64,000 bases of DNA from Amoebidium appalachense (lineage: Eukaryota; Ichthyosporea). Of this stretch, positions 41,186 through 61,985 are shown piece by piece. The stretch is taken from NCBI GenBank assembly GCA_963693365.1, contig CAVNZM010000009.1, forward strand, positions 1,054,001 to 1,118,000. The letters run 5' to 3'. Each line of letters opens with the position of its first letter. Position 1 is the stretch's first letter. The position numbers and the translations under genes were made by a program. The notes under the pieces were generated by a model. The model was not told where the DNA came from. It saw nothing but the letters and a program-made list of their open reading frames with translations, and ran no database searches.

Positions 41186-41394
41186 GTGGGGAAGGGGGGG
41201 GGATGTGGAGGGAGGAAGGGGGTGTTGGAGGGGAGAGAGAGGGAATGTACGAAGTGTGCATGGCAACAAACTAATTATATAACCAAAGACCCGGGAGCAT
41301 ACACAATAGGATAGGCTCAAGTGCACTATAGCCCATCCAGAGGCCAATACGTTGTTCAAAACAATAGGTTTTTAATACGTTAAGGCATGATGCA

Positions 41395-41729
41395 GGGAGA
41401 GGGAGCGAGCGAGCTCGAGGGAGGGAAAGGGAGCGGGGCAAGAAGGGGGGGGAGGGAGGGGGGAGGTGGGGATGATGGGCTACGAACGTGCTACAGAGTA
41501 TGAGCTACACATTTTCGACGGACATCATTGTCTGCAATGGAGAAAAACACACGCACGGAGTATGCATCACAAGAGGGAGAGAGGGGGGGGGGGGAGGGGG
41601 GGGGGGAGGTATAATGTGTTACAGGAAACGGAGTACACGTACCACCGATAACACAATGAAAATTATGCTTGAAAACAAAAATATACAAGAAGGGTGGTGG
41701 GTGGTGGGTGTGTGTGTGTATGTGAGGAA

Positions 41730-41764
<35 letters not shown>

Positions 41765-41765
41765 T
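41395..41765. repeat. G-rich purine tract and G-runs
   Basis: Purine-rich sequence (41395-41465), G-runs 41585-41607 and 41731-41763, and a diverged dispersed-repeat-like piece between them. An intron and 3' part of the F-box gene may lie here, but I found no exon. Confidence 0.6.
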
Positions 41766-41767
41766 AC

Positions 41768-43627
41768 CTCTTTCAGTGCTGCAATTAAAGTTTCTAGGTT
41801 TTTCACGTTTTGCAGCGTTACTTTTTCATGCCACAAGTTCGGGCACGAGACGAAAGGGCCTAGGTCGATTTCGGGCTGATCGCTGATGCTGATTGATTCG
41901 AGCTATGGGTGCTCCGCCAAACACGACACACATTTAAGTTCGAGATTGTCATTTAGGCTGAGGGACCGTAGATTGATGCAACCCGCAAGCGGGCAAATAT
42001 CTGTCAGCGAGTCGCAAAACTCCAATGTCACCGATTCCAATGTTTGGTTGACTCCCGGCGGCCCGAGTGACTGTAGTCCGACAAGAGTTGAAAGGTGGAG
42101 CACTTCTAACTGTGGGTAGGAAGAGACGCACAGGCTGAACTCGCTTGTGTTGAGCGAGCCTGTTACACGAAGGTTTCTTAGCGCCGTGAGTTGCGCAATC
42201 ACATCGCCAAACCGCATCCAGTCAACTTCGGTTTTGACCTCCAAGCCAAAAGACGAAAGTGTTGCGGCGCTATGTTCCAATCCTGTAATTGTGTCGAGAC
42301 CAAGCCCCGGCTCGTAATCGATACACCTTTCAATAGACAACCTCTCAAGCGTGTTGGTTTGGAAATTTACCATCGGAGTGGGAATGGAGACGTGAGCTGA
42401 AATGCTTACCTCCCGCAGTGCAGTGCACACAGAAAGGTTTGATATGTCAACAACATCGCCGCCCACAACCACATTCTTCAGCTTTGGAGCAACTGGTACT
42501 AACAAACGCATCCAATTTTTAACCGCAGGTTTTCAAGGTGAGGGCATGCACCGATTTCCTTTAAGTCAAGTTCGATGTCACCATTATCACCTTGCCTTAA
42601 CCGGTTGTCCAATGCAAGGCTTCGTAAGGTCCGACCGAGGCTCGTGTTTAAAACTTTGGCTGCACTGAGCGGGAATTCCTGGTACCAAACGGGAACGGAA
42701 CCTACACACACGAAAGAGAGCAAACTCTGTGCCGTTTTTACCAAGTGGTCTAACACCCCGTGATCGTCAAAAAAACATCGGTGCAGAAGTACGTGCTTGA
42801 TGTGCTCGAATGAATGCCCGTCTGTAGAAGACAGAACAACTGATTCGGCCACCAATGTTTCCAAATTAGGACACTTATCCCATATTTGGGCAACAAAACC
42901 CTCACCCTACTCTTCGTGTGGCCGTGGTTTGGCGTCCTCCACAGCGATGTGAACGGTCTGCAGATTGGCGCCCAAACCCTCGAGCACCGCCCGAAACAAT
43001 AACAGCTCCAAGTTCGCTTCTGCGTCCATAAAATGACCCGTCCAGCGTAGCTTTGTCGTTCGTTGCAGGGAGCACAGAAAGTGTGCTGTGCTTGTCCACA
43101 ACAAGGGCGGTGTTCGCGTGCGAGCACCACTGTCTTCGCCCAACATGCCCTTTGTGCTGAAGTTTATGCGGCCAACTATCGGTCCAAACCGGCGCGAAAA
43201 CCTGAACAGGGTCAAAACAGCATCATCATGTTCGATTACACGGTCGCTGCTGTAGGCGAAAGTGATGAGACCTGCCTCCTTTGTGCGCGCGAGGTGGTCG
43301 AGGTATTTGCAAACACGTGTGACGGTAAGGCGGTCTGTGAGCGGCAGGGCACGGATAATGCGCACAAGGATCTCCGGGGGCAGCCGGGCAAGGGGGAAGC
43401 CTGAAAGGGCAGGAGAGGGGAGAGTGGGTTAGCAAGTTAGCCTCCTTGTATGAACCAGAACAGAACACTTCAAATCATCTTAAGCTAGCGAGAGCCTAGA
43501 CGAGCCCTAATAAACAAGTCCAAATAAAAGGTGCGCTTTCATGAAGGCCCCGGTTTTTTAAACCTGAATGTTTCCAGTGACCCATGACATCTAACTCACT
43601 TTTGCTCTCATCTCCCGGCTGCATCAT
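41768..43627 (-). CDS. F-box/leucine-rich-repeat protein gene with lesions
   Basis: Exon 1 (43600-43627, MMQPGDESK) splices in phase to exon 2 (from 43400), which opens with an F-box-like segment: LARLPPEILVRIIRALPL, then VTRVCKYLDHLA. Leucine-rich repeats follow (KCPNLETL-type, LRNLRVTG, LEVLHLSTL, LESVTLEFCDSL, LRSLSLNDN). F-box/LRR proteins usually select substrates for SCF ubiquitin ligases. Three lesions interrupt the frame: TAG at 42907-42909 with coding continuing in the same frame, a one-base shift near 42500-42525, and TAG at 41903-41905 exactly inside an LRR, after which LESISISDQPEI and CPNLWHEKV continue to a GTATCC donor at 41767. The 3' exon was not found. It may be a young pseudogene or contain sequencing errors; see findings. 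Confidence 0.78.
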
Positions 43628-44165
43628 CGCTAGAGCGGTGTGCCTAAGCACCCTCCCTCACACGTTGTAGGCACAGGAAGTTGCCGCGCAAGAAGTTGAA
43701 GTGGTATAGTAAAGCCGTCTAACTACGTGTAGTGGTGACCTATATAGAGTAGCATACTAATTTCGCCTGCGCTCTCCGCTCCCAGCTGTTCTGCTTTGAA
43801 GCTGAGCAACTCACGGTGTGTGCTGTTCCATGATCTTTGCAAACGATCGATATCAAACGTTCAAATCTTTTCGATGTTTTTACGCAAACAGCTACTGAGC
43901 CAACTGAGCCACTCCATTCACTGTCTCAGACGTCGACATCTGTCAGAGCTGAAGCGGCGACGCTCTCTCCCAGCAGACTGAGAGGTCCCACACAAGGATA
44001 ACAGAGTTGTTTGGACTGCACACGCCATGTGGCGCTTAGGTCAGGACGTGCATCAAGATTTAGCAAGTAGCATGGCATGATATTTTGCTTCCATCGTTGC
44101 GGTCCATAGATCCGACTTGCTCTTTTATACGATCACAGAGCCATGTGCTGCCCCGATCCTTCACG
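43628..44165. promoter_or_regulatory. divergent promoter between the F-box and TBC1D7-like genes
   Basis: 538 bp separate the two start codons. The interval has no C-run or CA tract. I could not place a TATA box. The region contains both transcription starts by layout. Confidence 0.45.
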
Positions 44166-53459
<9,294 letters not shown>

Positions 53460-54190
53460 GCTATAGGCAGCACTTCTAATAGCCCAATCAAATGGCTTGT
53501 GCAGTTTTATTGGAATTTTTAATTGGATGAATGCCAGTGCCCTGCAATGTGATCTGTCGAAGGTGGCTTTGGAACTTTAGGTCATTAGTATTTTGTTATT
53601 TATTAGTTTTATTTTTTAATGCATGAATGTGATTTTTGCAGAGTAATTAATCGAATTCCGTATTCCGTAAATTCCAGATTATGTAATGGTGGTTTTACGC
53701 TTTCTGTGCCTATGATCTACCTATATTGATATTGCCGTTTACCCCGTGTAAACCCCGTTCACACAGCAGCTATCCGAAGCATATCACTAAGCTAACCCTT
53801 GGTGCTATGAATGCACCAATCGGGTGTGAAATACAGTCGATCATGGTTTTCTGTGTTGCTCTCCGCCGTCCACCACCACCACTTTCACCGACAACACACA
53901 TGTACAGACGCGCACCGTACCCCCCCCCCCCCCCCCTCCCTCCTCCCCCCTTCCCCTTCCCCTCCCCTGCCCCCCCACCCCCCCTTTAACCTCCCAAAAA
54001 AAATGGAAAAAAGGCAGGTGCAAGCAAAAGGGAAGGAACTTCAAGTTTATATGAAACGAAGAGAGAAGAAGCATTGCCAAGTAGAATAAGACGGCATTGC
54101 AATTGGGTGTCCTTTTTTTCCCACTTCATTTTTTGGGTATGGCCACTGGTGGTGCACATAGGAGAGCAGGAACCCGGGGAAGGGGGGGAG
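53460..54190. other. 3' flank of the TBC1D7-like gene
   Basis: Unique AT-rich sequence to 53740, then C-rich DNA at 53920-53990. No further gene is seen. Confidence 0.45.
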
Positions 54191-54192
54191 AA

Positions 54193-54247
<55 letters not shown>
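54190..54247. repeat. G homopolymer of about 50 nt
   Basis: An uninterrupted guanine run at 54196-54246. Confidence 0.97.
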
Positions 54248-54249
54248 GA

Positions 54250-54829
54250 TATACATGTTTGCATTCAATATTGCTGTAACGGCCTAACCGTTTGAATGGG
54301 AGATGTGATCATGGGGGCTATATTAGATTGGCCCAAATCGAGTTCCGGAGACCATCAGCACTGCCAGGCTTACTTGTGTTATAATTAACGTTCATGAACG
54401 TCAACACGTTTGTGGGCAAGGGTGGGGTCGTTGTACATGTGCCACCAGTCTCATTAACAGTATGAGTCCTAGATACGATCGATGCACACGAATCATAGCA
54501 GTGTTGTAAGTTGTGCGACCCATTCATTACTCAGTCTGTATATGCGTGCCGACTGCATGCAATCCACTGCCACTATGCATATTATGCACAGTTGAAATGT
54601 GTGCTTTCAGGCACTTACTTTCACCCGACCTACAAAGAGCCCATGTTGCGAAATTTAATATGGCTACGAGACACCCTCCCGTCTCTGGTTGAAGTGTAAG
54701 AGCGTTGAAAGAAAAACGTCAGCATGCACTAAGAACCTCTTCCCCTTCCATCCTGTACACGTGTCCCCCCCCCCCCCCCCCCCCTCCACCCTCTCCCCTC
54801 CCTCACTCCCCATCGGCCCCCTCCCTGCG

Positions 54830-54868
<39 letters not shown>

Positions 54869-55310
54869 CACACACACACACACACACGTACACACACACG
54901 TACACGTGAGGCGCCAGATCACCACCACCACCACGACCATTTGCTCATGCACCCGCGTATGCATGCACGACTTACGTCCTGCAGTACCTGGTGGTGCTCC
55001 CCTATAGCTAGGCCTCATCGACCAATCAGGGGCAGCCAAATGTCTTCTACGGTGTCGATCTGATTGTTTCTGCCAAGTTGTCTAGATTATATGGACACTA
55101 GCCTGGCACCCTGTCACCTACTGAGGTGACTCGTATTTTTCCTTACACACACCGCGAACACTGGACTCTCGGGACCGTAGAGCCGCCGCGAGAGAAAGCA
55201 TGCACACAGTGTAAGGAAAATCGATGAGGCGAACGGCAAGTTCATAGCAGCCCAGGCACCGTCCGTACGTGCCAGCCTGGCACCATGCCGGTAATCATAT
55301 CGGCACAACA
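54250..55310. other. intergenic DNA with C-run and CA tract
   Basis: Unique sequence with a C-run at 54830-54866 followed by (AC)n. At 54921-54935 (ACC)n occurs. I could not support an exon. Confidence 0.45.
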
Positions 55311-55314
55311 GTTT

Positions 55315-55645
55315 CGAAGCGAGCTGAGTATAATTCTGCAACAAACAATATTATTCTGCAAAAAACAGCTTAGTTTACTGTGCATGCTTCTAGCTAGCCG
55401 AGTAGAAGTACCCGGTGAAAGATGTATTCTGCGAAACACGCCATTATTTGGCAAAAAGGCATATGCTTTATAGTATGCTGCAAAAAGTCAAGGCAGTTAC
55501 ATATTAGTTGACAGAGATTATTAAACCATAATCTACAGATAACTAGGATCATACGCACTTCACAAGAGTCTGCAGAGTAATCTGCAAAAAGTTGAATTAT
55601 TTGATCAAAAGCAGGTAGGAAAATGCAAACCCCGAGTTATTCTGT
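55315..55645. repeat. second, weaker cluster of TTCTGC/GCAGAA half sites
   Basis: Repeated ATTCTGCAA, TCTGCAAAAAG and GCAGAGTAATCTGC half sites resemble the cluster at 6640-7075. They are spread out and degenerate. Confidence 0.5.
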
Positions 55646-55959
55646 GACCTCTTCCCCCCCCCCCCCCCCCCCCCCCCCCTCCCCCAACCTCACCTTCCGT
55701 TAACAGCAATTCCAATTATTCTCCCGGCCGCCTCATCTGGTCTGTATGTATTCAACAGAATCTTACCCCCTCTGTAGATTTTCTTCCTGTCCCCTACACA
55801 ATCCCATTTCGGTGCAGCCTTGATATTTCGGTCCGTGCTATAGCTATGCACAGAAACAAAACTAAACGCAAACACAATTCTGTCTAAACTTGGGTACTAG
55901 TAATATTTAGGGATTCTTGAATAATAAATTGGATGGTGGACCCCGGGGCGCGGGGGGAA

Positions 55960-56055
55960 GGGGGGGGGGGGGGGGGGGGGGGGCTGGGGGACCGGGGGGG
56001 GATGGGGAGAAAGGGGGATGGAGGCACGTACATAACATTGAAACTCCCTCCGGTA

Positions 56056-56107
<52 letters not shown>

Positions 56108-56270
56108 CCCCCTCCCCACAGGGAACGAACCGTTACCCGGCCCTTGGTCCCCTAGGTCCGCCCCTCCCCCTCCTACCCCTCCAATCAACCTCCCACAAAT
56201 TCAAAAGCCACTTCGTAACAACAAGAGCAGGGGCACGTCTCCCCCCCCTCCCCCCCCCCCCCAAGAAAAC
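55960..56270. repeat. G-run and C-run pair
   Basis: G-runs at 55962-55983, then unique DNA and a C-run of about 45 nt at 56059-56104, then C-rich sequence to 56263. Confidence 0.9.
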
Positions 56271-56624
56271 ACCATCACCAAGCCCAACTGCACCACTCCT
56301 TCCATATGGTACAATTTCGTTACTTATTTTAAGTGGTTTCAATCAGAGTTTCAAGTTATTTCTTTATGTAGATCATATCATTTGGGCAACCTCTAATCTT
56401 ATAGATCTCGTGCCCAATGGTTTGTATTGTTATCTGACAGTCTGCGTGTGTATGTGTTAATATGCGTCGTTTTGTGTGTGTGCACCACTGGTCCTATTAT
56501 GTACGGTGTGTGCCGCACACAATGGTACCTCTCGTACCATGTATTGTGTGTATTGCTCAACGGTATGCATGCGCAAGAATGTATGCTCTCGTGCGGCTGT
56601 GTGTGTATGTGCGCGTGTGTCACG

Positions 56625-56651
56625 GTGTGTGTGTGTGTGTGTGTGTGTCAC

Positions 56652-56693
<42 letters not shown>

Positions 56694-56895
56694 GTCACAG
56701 TGTGTTGTTTGCGTGTGCGTGTGCGTGTGCGTGTGCATGTGTGTGTGTGGAGCAATGTTTTTTTTCCCCAAGAGGCTTCCTTCATTTCTTTCTTTCGTTA
56801 TTTTTTTTCTGTGGGTGAATGGGTGGGTGGGTGGGTGGGTTTGCGCGGGGCGGGCGGGGGGGGGGGGGGGGGGGGGGGAGGGGGAGGGGGGGTGA
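56625..56895. repeat. (GT)n and G-run tracts
   Basis: (GT)n at 56627-56693 with TCACG interruptions, (GTGGG)n near 56820-56840 and G-runs at 56857-56892. Confidence 0.9.
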
Positions 56896-56904
56896 TATTA
56901 TCAT

Positions 56905-57513
56905 AGTAAAATAGTTTATTTTTATTTTTATTTATCCCGTTTCACTCCCAACGAGGCACTGCCTCAGGGGAGCTTACCGTCTTCCGCCTTCAATAGACAC
57001 AGATCGTACTGTATAGCACACTCATAAGTCAGGATTCTAATTGACCCCAACTGGCACTATTTTTAGTTACGCCTTTATCCCACGGTTCTAGCCGCAGCAA
57101 TTGCAACGCTAGTGGGGAAGTGAGCACAGCTCACTTTAACAACACCAGCCGGGAGCGACCCGGGACACATACACAACATAAAGACTTGAAAGGGAAAACC
57201 CCATGCCCAGGACGCTGACCCGAACCGTGGCCAGTGACTCGGATTGGTCTCCCACTTGAACGTTGGGCCGGGATGCCCAAGCGGCGCGCCGTTGACGTCA
57301 GAGGGCCGGTGCTGTTCATGACGTCATGTCCTGCGGCCGGATGATAACAATTTGGTGGTGCTGCTTGACGTGGTCTGGGGTGATGGCTTCTAGGGGGCGG
57401 CCAGACCGGTGGACCGTCGAGCAGACAAAAATCGGAAGTAACCAGGATCGATCCTGCGACTCGGATCCGGCTTGACACGCAGAGATCTTACCATTGCACC
57501 AACCCGCCCCCCG
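56905..57513 (-). mobile_element. tRNA-derived SINE-like element
   Basis: Read on the minus strand from 57513, the head GGCGGGTTGGTGCAATGG carries a perfect A box (TGGTGCAATGG, 57491-57501) and, about 40 nt on, a B box (GGATCGATCC, 57444-57454) inside a T-arm-like stem. The expected 3' acceptor strand is missing, so it is not an intact tRNA. An unrelated body of about 500 bp follows and ends in an A-rich tail of AAATA steps near 56910-56935. This is the usual layout of a tRNA-derived SINE. Only one copy is in the window. Confidence 0.6.
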
Positions 57514-57849
57514 TCATAATAAAATAGGAGGGAGAAAATATATATTCGAACGTGACACTGTGTGCGCGTGTGTCAGAGTGTGTGTGCGTGCGTGTGTGCG
57601 TGTGTGGATGCATGCATGGACAAGTGTGCCTGAGCGCCTGTCTTTCTCCTTGGCAATGCTATTAGTTTGTGTAATTATAAATCAAGACACCTTGGATGGA
57701 TAGATATTATATACACCCTTCAATGCTGACCATTATGTGACCGTGTCGGCATGTCCGTTCGTGCATGTGCGCAACTGGTGTACATGTGTGCGTGTGGTAT
57801 ACAGATGTGTGTAGGCACATGCGAAACTGTGTGTGTGTCACGCAAACAC

Positions 57850-57909
57850 ACACAAGACCGTGACACATAAAGAACACACCGTGAAACACACACAATTGCA
57901 AACATAACA

Positions 57910-57972
<63 letters not shown>

Positions 57973-58301
57973 CTCCCCCACTCTGTGTCTGTCTCTTCCC
58001 GGTCGTCCCGGCCCCCTCTCTTCCCTGTCTCTCACTCTTCTCTCTTCCCCCCTCCCCCCCCCCCCCCCCCTCACCCGCCCCCCCTCCCTTCTCTCTCTCT
58101 GTCTCTGTCTCTCTCCCCCTCCCACCTCTCTGTCTATCTTCCCCCCCCCCCCCCCTCTCTCCCTCTCCCTCCCCCCCCCCCCCCCCCCCCCCCCTCTCCC
58201 TCTTCTCTCCCCCTTCTCCCTCCGAGTCTACCTCTCCCTCTCTCCCTCCCTCCTTCTCTCTCCCTCTCCCTCTCTCTCCCTCCCTCCTTCTCTCTCTCTC
58301 T

Positions 58302-58336
<35 letters not shown>

Positions 58337-58358
58337 CTCCCCCCTCTTCTCTCTCTCC

Positions 58359-58410
<52 letters not shown>

Positions 58411-58466
58411 CGCCCTCTCCCTCCCTCCCTCCCTCCCTCCCTCCCTCCCCGGCCCCTCTCCGTCTC

Positions 58467-58505
<39 letters not shown>

Positions 58506-58585
58506 TGAACAAAACAAATAAATCTCTCTCTGTGTGCCTGTAGTGTGTGTGTGTGTTTGTGTGCGCGTGTGTTTGTGTGCGTGTG

Positions 58586-58617
<32 letters not shown>

Positions 58618-58650
58618 TTCTTGCGTGTGTGCGTGCGTGTGTGCGTGTTG
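57850..58650. repeat. (CA)n, C-run, (CT)n, (CCCT)n, (GT)n and (GCGT)n tracts
   Basis: (AC)n 57905-57971 is followed by C/T-rich DNA with C-runs (58052-58070, 58141-58155, 58170-58193), (CT)n to 58407, (CCCT)n to 58448, (GT)n to 58502 and (GCGT)n at 58575-58620. Confidence 0.95.
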
Positions 58651-58659
58651 AACAAAACA

Positions 58660-59390
58660 AAAGAAAATAATTGCAATTTCCGGCCGGAACCCTATGTATT
58701 ACAGCGGCTAACTAATATAACAGAGCTCCATAGTAGCTTTAGATGGCGAAAGGTCCCTGGGGCCAGTGCTGTCACTAGTTGCCCGAGCCATGCGAAAAGC
58801 CAAGTGCACTATTTCAATAGTAGCTCTGAGTAGGCCAAGTGAAGCTCACCGTTTGAGCCACGAGCCACTTTATATAGCTGCCGAGCCCAATTCCCATGAC
58901 CTTCAATACCTAGGCTCTGTGCGACCCCAGGTCGAATATCCGTACATTTCGCCTCAAAAAAACAACATTCAATTACCAAAACACAAGTAAAGTGGTTTGA
59001 ACAAAATATTTCGTACAAATTTTTTTATAAAAGTGTTTTGATTAAAATATATAGAAGACAAAATAGTACTAAACTTTTTATAGCCTTGCCTGCTGTATCA
59101 TCATGTACCTTTACAACAAAACAAAGAGGAGATCCAGGGTTGTTCAGTGTAGGGAGATATTCTCCGACCCTGCCGGGCTGCGCAGATCATGCTTTTTTGG
59201 AAGATCCCGGCAGAGCGGCGCGAGGCTCTGAGAGTCCCAGAGATAAATAAAATTTATCCATATAAAAGCACTGGGATAATAGTTTACAAGAGATTTATTT
59301 ATCAAAACATTGCAGCTTTACACATTAATAGGCCACTTTTGTACGCAACAAGGCTCGTGCTTTCTTAGATGTCCAATTAGATGCCGCATG
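58660..59390. other. unique intergenic DNA
   Basis: No open frame with family similarity and no simple repeats. I see nothing that can be named. Confidence 0.4.
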
Positions 59391-59394
59391 CGAA

Positions 59395-60045
59395 TAACCA
59401 ATCGGAAATGAGGTCATTAGCCAATCCCGGGGATTTGCCTCACGTGAGTGAGTCTTTAGGAAATGAATAATGTAGCCAATCAGAATCGATTATGTAACAT
59501 GATGTTGCATGATTCATTCCAACATCCGACTCATCCGGTCAACCTGGTGACAACGTTTATCCTTACAACCGTTCATTAGCACAATTTATAGTACAGAAAA
59601 AAATGATCAGTACCGTATATTTAATCAATATTCGTAGAAGATGATTCCAAGCCTCGCAATAATGACCCGAAGAGTGCGAGAACTTCGCCGTAAAAGGTTA
59701 ACATATTCAATCAACAACAGATCTCTAACAGCCCAGCATATATCCCTATTGGTCAAGGATTGTATGGATGGATTCAAGATACAGACCCGCATGATTCAAG
59801 CAAGGAAAAGACCAATCATCAGGCTCTATGGGTTCAAAAGATGCTGTCAGCCAATCATTTTGCGCTTCTATAGGGTGTGGATCCATGCTATTCAAGGCAT
59901 GGGTTTGGACGTCTGGAACCGCCGAGAACGATATTTTCACGTTTGTACTTTATCCCCACATCTGTGGCTCGATAAGTCCGTCAACCAATAGAATCTTGCA
60001 GCCGATTTGCTTCTTGATATCTATTGGTGTATAATCACGTAGCTC
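59395..60045 (+). promoter_or_regulatory. CCAAT-box cluster upstream of the kinase
   Basis: About eight CCAAT or ATTGG pentamers in both orientations occur near 59399, 59422, 59474, 59750, 59811, 59850, 59985 and 60022. This is denser than elsewhere and is free of C-runs. A role as kinase promoter is inferred from position. Confidence 0.4.
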
Positions 60046-60460
60046 TTTATCTGCCGTGATCGCCGCGCTGTTGCAGCCATGGGCTCGTCAGCCGCGCCAA
60101 CGTAAACAGAAACGACCTTCTTTTTCTCTCACAAGTTCATGAACGAAACAAGAGTTGGGGTGGTAAAATAGGAATACAAGGAAACATCTACTTGTTTTTT
60201 TGGGTGACAATACCTTTAAGCTTAGTGTTTTGAGATAGCTGTGGCTTTAGTGAAATCATAGTTAGTATACGAACACGTGTCAGGTCAAAGCAGTGAAGAC
60301 ACAGCGCAACACGAACACCTAAAGTGACGTGGCACGTTTTCCAATCGAGGGAGTTAGCTTATTTCTTATGCCCAAGAAGGCAGTCTTTATGTTTTCACAC
60401 ACGAGTAGGAGGGACTCCCAATATAGAAAGGTGCTGAAGCGAGGGAGCTCGTTTGCAAAC

Positions 60461-61540
60461 ATGGCTGTTGCAGTAGCTACAATGCCTACCCCTGTTGTGG
60501 GTGAGGTGGTGGTTGACAAGCACCGCTATAACTGCATCAAGAAGCTCAACACGGGCAAGTATGCCACTGTTTACGAAGCTGTAGATATGGAAACGGGTAG
60601 CAAGGTTGCTCTGAAGAAGGTCAAGCGAACTGACGCTATGACAACGAGTCTGAAACGCGAGTTTGACATTCAGCGACTTGCCAAGCACCCAAACATCGCT
60701 GGCGCCCTGACTTTCCGCACAAGCAGCAATCACATCTATATGGCACAGGAGCTTCTGCCTGGCGGAGACATGTTTGATATCGTCGTCTCGTCGAAAAACA
60801 CGCGCGGTTTTAGCCTTCGACAGGTGCTAAAATGGATGAGGGGCGTGCTTTCAGCACTGCACTTTCTCCACAGCAACGGCTACGTCCACGGTGACATCAA
60901 GCTCGAGAACATCGGGTTGACGGCAGATATGGACGTTAAGCTGCTTGATTTTGGCTTTGCCTGCAAGGTGGACGAGGCTACGGGCTCGGCGGTCGGAACG
61001 AAGGAATACATGTCTCCGGAGCTACTTCAGAAGGGCCGGGCGAATGTTGACGTTACGAAGGTAGACATTTGGGCAGCCGGAATTCTCTTCTACTGCCTCC
61101 TGTCTGCTTGCCAAAGCAGATATCTTTTTCCCTGGGATAGCGCACGCACCTCGGACTCCTCCTACGCGCACTATAGCAAGGAACGTTTCTCAGGCAAGGA
61201 TTCACCCTTTTCCAAGCGCTGCCTGTCTGACACTGCCGTGACGTTTTTGCTCGAAAATATGCTCGAAGTTGACCCTGCTAAGCGCTGCACAGCTGCTGAA
61301 GCACTGTATTTTCTCGAAACCGAAATTATACGAATGGAAAACGAAGCTCCCGCGTCACAGTCGACTAGGCCGACTACCCCCGTCGGCAGCACCACCGTAA
61401 CACCCACGAGCAGCGTTGATGTTCTGCGTGTGCCTCTCAGCCCGAAGAGGGCAAGAACGGATAGCACGTCCTCTAGCTCGTCTGCATCAGCAGAGGTGCG
61501 TGCTAGCGAGCCAGAGCACAAGAAGTTGCGCGTGGCTTGA
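60461..61540 (+). CDS. Ser/Thr protein kinase, non-RD type, intronless
   Basis: A complete kinase domain is read in one exon. From the ATG at 60461 (AAACATGG context) it has 359 residues; an in-frame ATG at 60368 would add 31. Landmarks are a glycine-loop LNTGKYATVY (29-38), VALKK with the ATP-binding lysine (about 52), a helix-C glutamate near 67, catalytic loop VHGDIKLEN (142-150), DFG (163-165) and a GTKEYMSPEL activation segment end (179-188), then VDIWAAGILFYCLL. The catalytic loop is HGD where most kinases have HRD, so this is a non-RD kinase that may not need activation-loop phosphorylation. The last about 60 residues are Ser/Thr/Pro-rich with a PKRAR basic motif and likely unstructured. 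It ends in TGA. Substrate and pathway are unknown. Confidence 0.93.
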   Translation: MAVAVATMPTPVVGEVVVDKHRYNCIKKLNTGKYATVYEAVDMETGSKVALKKVKRTDAMTTSLKREFDIQRLAKHPNIAGALTFRTSSNHIYMAQELLPGGDMFDIVVSSKNTRGFSLRQVLKWMRGVLSALHFLHSNGYVHGDIKLENIGLTADMDVKLLDFGFACKVDEATGSAVGTKEYMSPELLQKGRANVDVTKVDIWAAGILFYCLLSACQSRYLFPWDSARTSDSSYAHYSKERFSGKDSPFSKRCLSDTAVTFLLENMLEVDPAKRCTAAEALYFLETEIIRMENEAPASQSTRPTTPVGSTTVTPTSSVDVLRVPLSPKRARTDSTSSSSSASAEVRASEPEHKKLRVA

Positions 61541-61953
61541 GTTGGTAGTTTGTTTTTTGATATATATTGTAGGTTACGATAATGTTGTCTTGAGCTGTCA
61601 AGGTTGGGTAAAGGCTTTGTAAATTCGTGTAATTAGCCCAGATTGTTTGTTCTGTAGCACCTTTTGATAGAGCAAGTACTGTAATCACGATCAAGACGAG
61701 TAATATGACTGAAGGAACACGGTATGAGCACCATGACTGAAGGAATTGATATACTCTAACTGAAATTATTAGCCAGACTTAATGTCTGGAACAAGCGAAG
61801 GACCACAGTCTGTGCTGGTCACAGGAAAGCCTCAATTAGAGGTATGTAAAGTCAACAAAAACAGTAAAATTAACTGAAGACATCAGTCAAGTGCGTGTGT
61901 TAAAGGTGCGGTGGTGATGGTTGGGGGGGGGGGAGGGGGAGGTATTTCGTTTT

Positions 61954-61985
<32 letters not shown>

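Noticed and set aside
57440-57513. Functional tRNA gene
   Set aside because: A and B boxes are present but the 3' acceptor strand does not pair with the 5' GGCGGGT, so it is a tRNA-derived head only.
59641-59991. 116-codon plus-strand frame
   Set aside because: No family resemblance, and the CCAAT-rich content and position fit promoter DNA better than coding.
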